Below, in pieces: positions 63,754-64,000 of a DNA stretch of 64,000 nt; the stretch's first letter is position 1; each line of letters opens with the position of its first letter. A program made the position numbers and the translations under genes. The notes beneath the pieces were generated by a model. It was not told where the DNA came from. It did not search any database and saw only the letters and a program-made list of their open reading frames with translations. The DNA comes from Pseudomonas chlororaphis (GTDB lineage Bacteria; Pseudomonadota; Gammaproteobacteria; Pseudomonadales; Pseudomonadaceae), in the NCBI RefSeq assembly GCF_003731765.1, contig NZ_MOAL01000001.1, positions 740,064 to 804,063 of the forward strand, given 5' to 3'.

Positions 63754-63835
63754 TCGCCTCCCGCTAACGAGTGATCGGAAGCGCAAGTGGTTGAAGTTGT
63801 TAAGGAAATCCTTGAAAACTTCTGAAAATAATCAC

Positions 63836-63863
63836 TTGACAGCAAATGAGGCTGCTGTAGAAT
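63836..63863 (+). promoter_or_regulatory. rRNA operon promoter P3
   Basis: TTGACA (63836-63841) and TAGAAT (63858-63863) with a 16-base spacer, followed by GCGCGCC. This is the promoter nearest the 16S gene. Confidence 0.88.
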
Positions 63864-63899
63864 GCGCGCCTCGGTTGAGACGAAAGATCTTAACCAACC

Positions 63900-63911
63900 G
63901 CTCTTTAACAA
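63900..63911 (+). promoter_or_regulatory. rRNA antitermination boxA
   Basis: GCTCTTTAACAA is an exact boxA, the NusB/NusE-binding sequence found in rRNA leaders. The 89 bases after it are leader; the 16S rRNA is expected just past the right edge, and no 16S sequence is visible in the window. Confidence 0.9.
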
Positions 63912-64000
63912 CTGAATCAAGCAATTCGTGTGGGTGCTTGTGGAGTCAGACTGATAGTCAACAGATTATCAGCATCACAAGTTACTCCGCGAGAAATCAA

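Noticed and set aside
63912..64000. Start of 16S rRNA
   Set aside because: The sequence after boxA is leader; the AGAGTTTGATC motif near the 16S 5' end is not present before the window ends.

Overview
The window is chromosomal DNA from a Pseudomonas of the fluorescens type. The evidence is uniformly high G+C, the gene order (metNI, a Znu zinc locus, thrB, polA, engB, cytochromes c5/c4, dsbA, kinB/algB, gltP, pntAB, gcdRHG), P. fluorescens-type REP elements, and an rRNA operon promoter at the right edge. Much of the gene order resembles what I remember of the P. aeruginosa PA5445-PA5505 region. I see no phage, IS element, tRNA or CRISPR array. The left edge cuts metI; the right edge stops just before a 16S rRNA gene.

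Layout. 1-1212: methionine ABC importer (metI partial, metN). 1481-3619: large-subunit catalase katE. 3665-7457: lipoprotein gene, then the zinc locus znuB-znuC-zur divergent from znuA. 7573-12829: thrB, a DUF2782 gene, polA, an ErsA-like small RNA with its own sigma-22-type promoter, and engB. 13024-14793: periplasmic cytochromes c5 and c4 and DsbA. 14807-20486: an endonuclease/exonuclease/phosphatase-family protein, a GGDEF diguanylate cyclase, an AmpDh2-like amidase and a CSS/EAL phosphodiesterase. 20496-25092: kinB/algB, then three small envelope genes including an Ivy-like lysozyme inhibitor. 25793-28447: gltP and a SpmA/SpmB-like protein. 28488-32002: a four-gene Mce/Mla-type lipid transport operon. 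32057-38655: membrane protein, M16 peptidase, Na/Pi cotransporter, TerC, citrate transporter.

The most unusual part is 39374-50713, one minus-strand operon of seven genes. It encodes two paralogous tubulin/FtsZ-like proteins (1225 and 788 aa, both ending in a GYF-like domain), a zinc-ribbon membrane protein with a coiled coil, a glycine-zipper lipoprotein, a small three-TM protein, a secreted von Willebrand A-like protein with a degenerate metal site, and a propeller-like protein of unknown function. One tubulin paralog keeps the glycine-rich nucleotide loops; in the other both loops are altered. Upstream lie a nested set of inverted repeats and a second envelope operon (three DUF2388 genes plus a DUF4105/HExxH protein).

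54386-63415 holds a DUF1127 gene next to a dense cluster of CTGTAC-type sites, a succinyl-CoA:acetate CoA-transferase, the transhydrogenase pntAa-pntAb-pntB, and the glutarate genes gcdR/gcdH/gcdG. 63416-64000 carries three stacked rRNA promoters and a boxA.

Function labels rest on motif recognition and remembered family knowledge; no database search was run.
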